From Maribacter forsetii DSM 18668 (GTDB lineage Bacteria > Bacteroidota > Bacteroidia > Flavobacteriales > Flavobacteriaceae): a DNA stretch of 64,000 nt. Numbering within the stretch: the stretch's first letter is position 1; every line of letters starts with the position of its first letter. Positions 61,183-64,000 of the stretch are shown here, one piece after another. A model generated the notes under the pieces. It ran no database searches. It was not told where the DNA came from and worked only from the letters and a program-made list of their open reading frames with translations. The position numbers and the translations under genes were made by a program. The stretch spans positions 930,001-994,000 of the forward strand of contig NZ_JQLH01000001.1 in assembly GCF_000744105.1 (NCBI RefSeq), written 5' to 3'.

Positions 61183-61881
61183 ATGCACGATAAACCAACC
61201 TCGTTATCTATAAAAAATTGGTCAGATGATGATAAGCCAAGAGAAAAGCTAGTACAGAAGGGTCGTTCGGTATTATCTGATGCTGAACTGATTGCCATTT
61301 TAATAGGTTCGGGTAGTAGATCAGAAAGTGCGGTTGAATTGTCTAAACGTATTTTGGCATCTGTAGATAACAACCTGAACGAATTAGGTCGGCTTTCTAT
61401 AAAACAGCTGATGACCTTTAAAGGTATTGGTGAAGCAAAAGCAGTAAGCATAGCAGCCGCTTTAGAAGTAGGTAGAAGAAGAAGGGGAGAAGATGCCGCC
61501 AAAATTGAAAAAATAGGAAGCAGTAAAGATGTATATGAAATTCTACAACCGCTGTTGGGCGATTTGGAACATGAAGAATTCTGGATTCTCTTTCTCAACA
61601 ACTCCAACAAAGTATTACATAAGGCACAATTAAGCAAAGGTGGTATTACCGGTACTTTGGTAGATGTGCGTATTGTGATGAAACAAGCTTTAGAGCTTGG
61701 GTCGGTTGCCATTATTCTTGCCCACAATCACCCTTCAGGTACCTTAAGACCCAGTGCTGCCGATAAGCAGATTACCCAGAAGTTGAAAATTGCCAGTGAA
61801 ACTTTAGATATTAAAGTGTTGGATCATTTAATCATTACCCAAAAAAGTTACTATAGCTTTGCAGATGAAAATATTCTATAA
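61183..61881 (+). CDS. radC: RadC-family JAB/MPN-domain protein
   Basis: 232 residues. N-terminal HhH-like region (LMTFKGIGEAKAVSIAAALEVGRR, about 84-107). The JAB metal site is LAHNHPSGTLRPSAADKQIT (about 178-197). The family name suggests DNA repair, but that role is not proven and a JAB peptidase or nuclease activity is possible. TATCTTTA at 61171-61178 may be the -7 box. The next gene begins at the base after its stop. Confidence 0.94.
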   Translation: MHDKPTSLSIKNWSDDDKPREKLVQKGRSVLSDAELIAILIGSGSRSESAVELSKRILASVDNNLNELGRLSIKQLMTFKGIGEAKAVSIAAALEVGRRRRGEDAAKIEKIGSSKDVYEILQPLLGDLEHEEFWILFLNNSNKVLHKAQLSKGGITGTLVDVRIVMKQALELGSVAIILAHNHPSGTLRPSAADKQITQKLKIASETLDIKVLDHLIITQKSYYSFADENIL

Positions 61882-63177
61882 ATGTTATTGATTTATACAC
61901 ATAAAATCACTCCGCGTCTTACCTATATCATGAGGCATATCTTCGTGAACATATTGGGTATTGACCTAGATTTCACTACCAAGGTAGAAGAGTTTATAAA
62001 ACATACGGGACCAAAGATCACCTATACAAAACAACCCCTGCAGAACGAATTCTTTATTCGTAGCAATGATTTGTTGTTTGAACAGGGAATTAATGATATT
62101 CAGTTGAATATTGGGGATTATGATGGTACGCCTTGTTTTTTTCAGGCAGGGGAAAGAAGCACGTTACCTTTTGATATTTTTGCCGCTAGTTTCTTTATGC
62201 TCTCTAGATATGAAGAGTATTTACCTCATGTAAAGGATATACATGGTAGGTTTTCTCCTAAAGACAGTATCGCTTTTCAAAACGGATTCCTTAAAAAACC
62301 TGTTGTTGATATTTGGGCTTTCAAACTGTTAAATGCACTGAAAGAACGTTTTGCGGATTTGGAATATAAAAACAAAACGTATGATTTTATTTCTGTTATA
62401 GATGTGGCCACTTCTCATTGCTATGCCAACCGTGGTCTCATGCGTGGTGTTGTAGGGATGCTGATGGACTTAGGTACCTTCAAGCTAAAGAGGGTGGTAG
62501 AACGTATTGCTGTGGGATTAAATAGGCAAAAAGATCCTTATGATAATTACAATGAGCTCATCGCTTTGCACAAAAAGAATAAAATAAAATGTAATTTCTT
62601 TTTTCAGTTTGCGGATTATTCGAAGTACGATAAAAACGTATCAACAAATAGCATAAAATTTAAGTCGCTCATTAAACATGTGGCAGATTATATGCCGGTT
62701 TCATTGGCGGCTAGTTATAGTTCATTTTCTGATCTTGAACTTTTAAAAAAGGAGAAAGCAAATTTGGAAGAGGTCATTAACAGACCTGTTAACAATTGTA
62801 AAATGCGATATAATAGGGTAGATGTACCGCAAACTTATAGGAATTTGATCGCAGCGGAATTTACGAACGACTTTACTATGGGGTATACTTTTGAGCTTGG
62901 TTTTAGAGCAGGTACTTGTACTCCGTTTCAATTTTACGATATTCCGTTAGAGGTAAATCAGCCTATAAAAGTGCATCCGTTCGCTATTCATGATATTTCC
63001 CTATCTAAGATTAAGAAGGATGAAGAGATTTATCGTCAAATAGAATTGTTGACGAATGAGGTAAAAAAAGTTAATGGTACACTGATAGCTATGTTTTCTA
63101 ATGAAGTTTTAGGAAATAAGGAAGATAGAGATTGGATGACCGTTTATTCTGAGGTAATAAAACAACAGCATGTTTGA
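61882..63177 (+). CDS. Polysaccharide-deacetylase-like protein (DUF7033 type)
   Basis: 431 residues. The N-terminal domain (GTPCFFQAGERSTLPFDIFAASFFMLSRYEEY, in residues about 90-125) is the conserved Bacteroidota region. The C-terminal NodB-like part has FISVIDVATSHCYANRG and LGFRAGTCTPFQFYDI (about 355-370), but the usual Asp-Asp and His-x3-His metal residues are not obvious. It may be a modified deacetylase acting on envelope polysaccharide. A later Met at residue 17 (MRHIFVNILGIDLDF) is another possible start. It abuts radC and overlaps the HAD gene by 8 bp. Confidence 0.72.
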   Translation: MLLIYTHKITPRLTYIMRHIFVNILGIDLDFTTKVEEFIKHTGPKITYTKQPLQNEFFIRSNDLLFEQGINDIQLNIGDYDGTPCFFQAGERSTLPFDIFAASFFMLSRYEEYLPHVKDIHGRFSPKDSIAFQNGFLKKPVVDIWAFKLLNALKERFADLEYKNKTYDFISVIDVATSHCYANRGLMRGVVGMLMDLGTFKLKRVVERIAVGLNRQKDPYDNYNELIALHKKNKIKCNFFFQFADYSKYDKNVSTNSIKFKSLIKHVADYMPVSLAASYSSFSDLELLKKEKANLEEVINRPVNNCKMRYNRVDVPQTYRNLIAAEFTNDFTMGYTFELGFRAGTCTPFQFYDIPLEVNQPIKVHPFAIHDISLSKIKKDEEIYRQIELLTNEVKKVNGTLIAMFSNEVLGNKEDRDWMTVYSEVIKQQHV

Positions 63178-63859
63178 AGGTAAAGTAACAGATATTTTTT
63201 TTGATTTGGATCATACCTTGTGGGATTTTGATCAGAACTCGGCACTTACATTTAAGAAAATATTCAACGAGCAAAAAGTTGAAGTGGAATTAGAAGCTTT
63301 TCTAGAGGTTTATGTACCTGCAAATTTGAAGTTTTGGAGATTGTTTAGAGAAGATAAAATAACAAAATCAGAATTGCGGTATCAACGTTTAAAATCGGTT
63401 TTTGATACAATGGGTTATCCGGTTACAGATGATGTTATTCATATGTTATCCGAAGAATACATAAACCATTTATCTTCATTTAATACTCTATTTCCTAATG
63501 CGATAGAGGTGTTAGAGTATTTAAAGCCGAAGTATAAATTACATATTATAACCAACGGTTTTCAAGAAGTTCAAGAAAAGAAGCTTAGAAACGCTGGTAT
63601 TCATGGCTATTTTGATCAGATTATAGACTCTGAAATGGCAGGAGCTAAAAAGCCTAACCCGGTTATCTTTAATTTGGCTCTAGATAGCGCTGGTGTCTTG
63701 CCAGAGAAATCATTGATGATCGGTGATAGCTTAGAAGCGGATATTATGGGCGCTAAATCATTAGGGTTTTATACCCTACACTTTAACGCTCATAAAGAAG
63801 AAAGTCACAATATTGCTCCTATTATTTACGATTTGCAAGAAATAAAATCCCTTTTGTAG
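63170..63859 (+). CDS. YjjG-type HAD pyrimidine nucleotidase
   Basis: 229 residues. HAD motif I DIFFDLDHTLWDFDQNS (about 9-25), motif II ITNGFQEVQEKKL (about 127-139), motif III lysine in AGAKKPNPVIF (about 160) and motif IV MIGDSLEADIMGA (about 184-196). It is closest to the YjjG/YfnB group, which hydrolyses non-canonical pyrimidine nucleotides to keep them out of DNA. It starts 8 bp before the end of the deacetylase-like gene. Confidence 0.88.
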   Translation: MFEGKVTDIFFDLDHTLWDFDQNSALTFKKIFNEQKVEVELEAFLEVYVPANLKFWRLFREDKITKSELRYQRLKSVFDTMGYPVTDDVIHMLSEEYINHLSSFNTLFPNAIEVLEYLKPKYKLHIITNGFQEVQEKKLRNAGIHGYFDQIIDSEMAGAKKPNPVIFNLALDSAGVLPEKSLMIGDSLEADIMGAKSLGFYTLHFNAHKEESHNIAPIIYDLQEIKSLL

Positions 63860-63911
63860 AGTTACTACTACTATAGACGCTTGTCTATAAGTATAAAACT
63901 TGTTTGAGGTG

Positions 63912-64000
63912 ATGAAAATGGTACGTATTCTGGCATTGATAATGGTAGGTCTACTGCTGGTAACGTCTTGTTCTGAAGAGCAAGATTTTGATCAGTTAGA
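63912..64000 (+). CDS. Lipoprotein, N-terminal fragment
   Basis: 29 residues before the window ends. MKMVRILALIMVGLLLVTSC is a clear lipoprotein signal (lipidated Cys 20), followed by acidic SEEQDFDQL. The protein's identity lies outside. A second Met at residue 3 is possible. Confidence 0.75.
   Translation, partial: MKMVRILALIMVGLLLVTSCSEEQDFDQL

Noticed and set aside
61176..61727. 183-codon minus-strand frame opposite radC
   Set aside because: Shadow of the conserved RadC reading frame; Ser/Leu-rich with no domain.

Overview
The window looks like a chromosome segment of a marine-type flavobacterium (Bacteroidota, Flavobacteriaceae). The DNA is AT-rich. Several starts are preceded by the Bacteroidota -7 box TAnnTTTG and few by a Shine-Dalgarno sequence. 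Gene content fits: a type IX secretion (T9SS) PorP/SprF plus OmpA plus gliding-motility C-terminal-domain locus, a bamA-skp-skp cluster, Bacteroidota-type lipoproteins, CarboxypepD_reg and DUF4136 proteins, and an HPRT-adenylate kinase fusion. A Maribacter/Zobellia-like genus is my guess, not something the sequence proves. I found no rRNA, tRNA or CRISPR array.

Layout. 0-3.2 kb: end of bamA and two Skp/OmpH chaperones. 3.2-5.6 kb: a minus-strand operon of a KAS III enzyme, a methyltransferase and a glycosyltransferase. 5.8-8.7 kb: gcvP. 8.8-10.4 kb: a UbiA-like membrane protein, then a sigma factor with a small Cys/His protein. 10.8-15.8 kb: a giant ten-PAS histidine kinase and its response regulator. 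15.9-19.1 kb: a metzincin-like lipoprotein and an M3 peptidase. 19.2-24.5 kb: purK-purE, the HPRT-Adk fusion, obg, a potassium channel and a DUF4136 lipoprotein. 24.5-37 kb: transglutaminase-like and CarboxypepD proteins, an M13 peptidase, a pair of 108-bp REP-like repeats, a bacterial alpha-2-macroglobulin and a collagen-linker choice-of-anchor protein. 37-41.6 kb: hypothetical envelope proteins and a TetR-controlled hydrolase operon with two visible operators. 51.5-64 kb: SDR and cupin, the T9SS-type triad, mpl, DUF1569, radC, a deacetylase-like protein, a YjjG-like HAD nucleotidase and the start of a lipoprotein.

The unusual part is 41.6-51.45 kb. Small minus-strand genes (a lipoprotein, a ParDE-type toxin-antitoxin pair, a LytTR regulator with a CPBP protease, a membrane protein, a truncated HTH-like fragment and a collagen-linker lipoprotein) are separated by long imperfect palindromes of about 110-190 bp (called E1-E9 here). 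The palindromes lie in one orientation and show compensatory changes in an inner stem. Most modules end in their own perfect 9-10 bp inverted repeat beginning GTT and ending AAC, and in four of the five the gene fills the module almost end to end. This is the organisation of integron gene cassettes separated by attC hairpins, but the repeats do not fit the GTTRRRY core and no integrase is visible. Three IS110-family insertions (two apparently identical 1.2-kb copies and one unrelated) all sit at the same point near the tip of a palindrome arm. This recalls the known IS1111-attC elements that target integron attC sites. I regard this array as the best candidate for an undescribed cassette-like system.

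Links between genes: BamA with Skp for outer-membrane protein assembly; PurK with PurE for one purine step; sigma factor with its Cys/His partner; ten-PAS kinase with its receiver; TetR with its hydrolase operon; LytTR regulator with the CPBP gene through a 22-bp-spaced direct repeat; PorP, OmpA and the CTD adhesin as one surface module.
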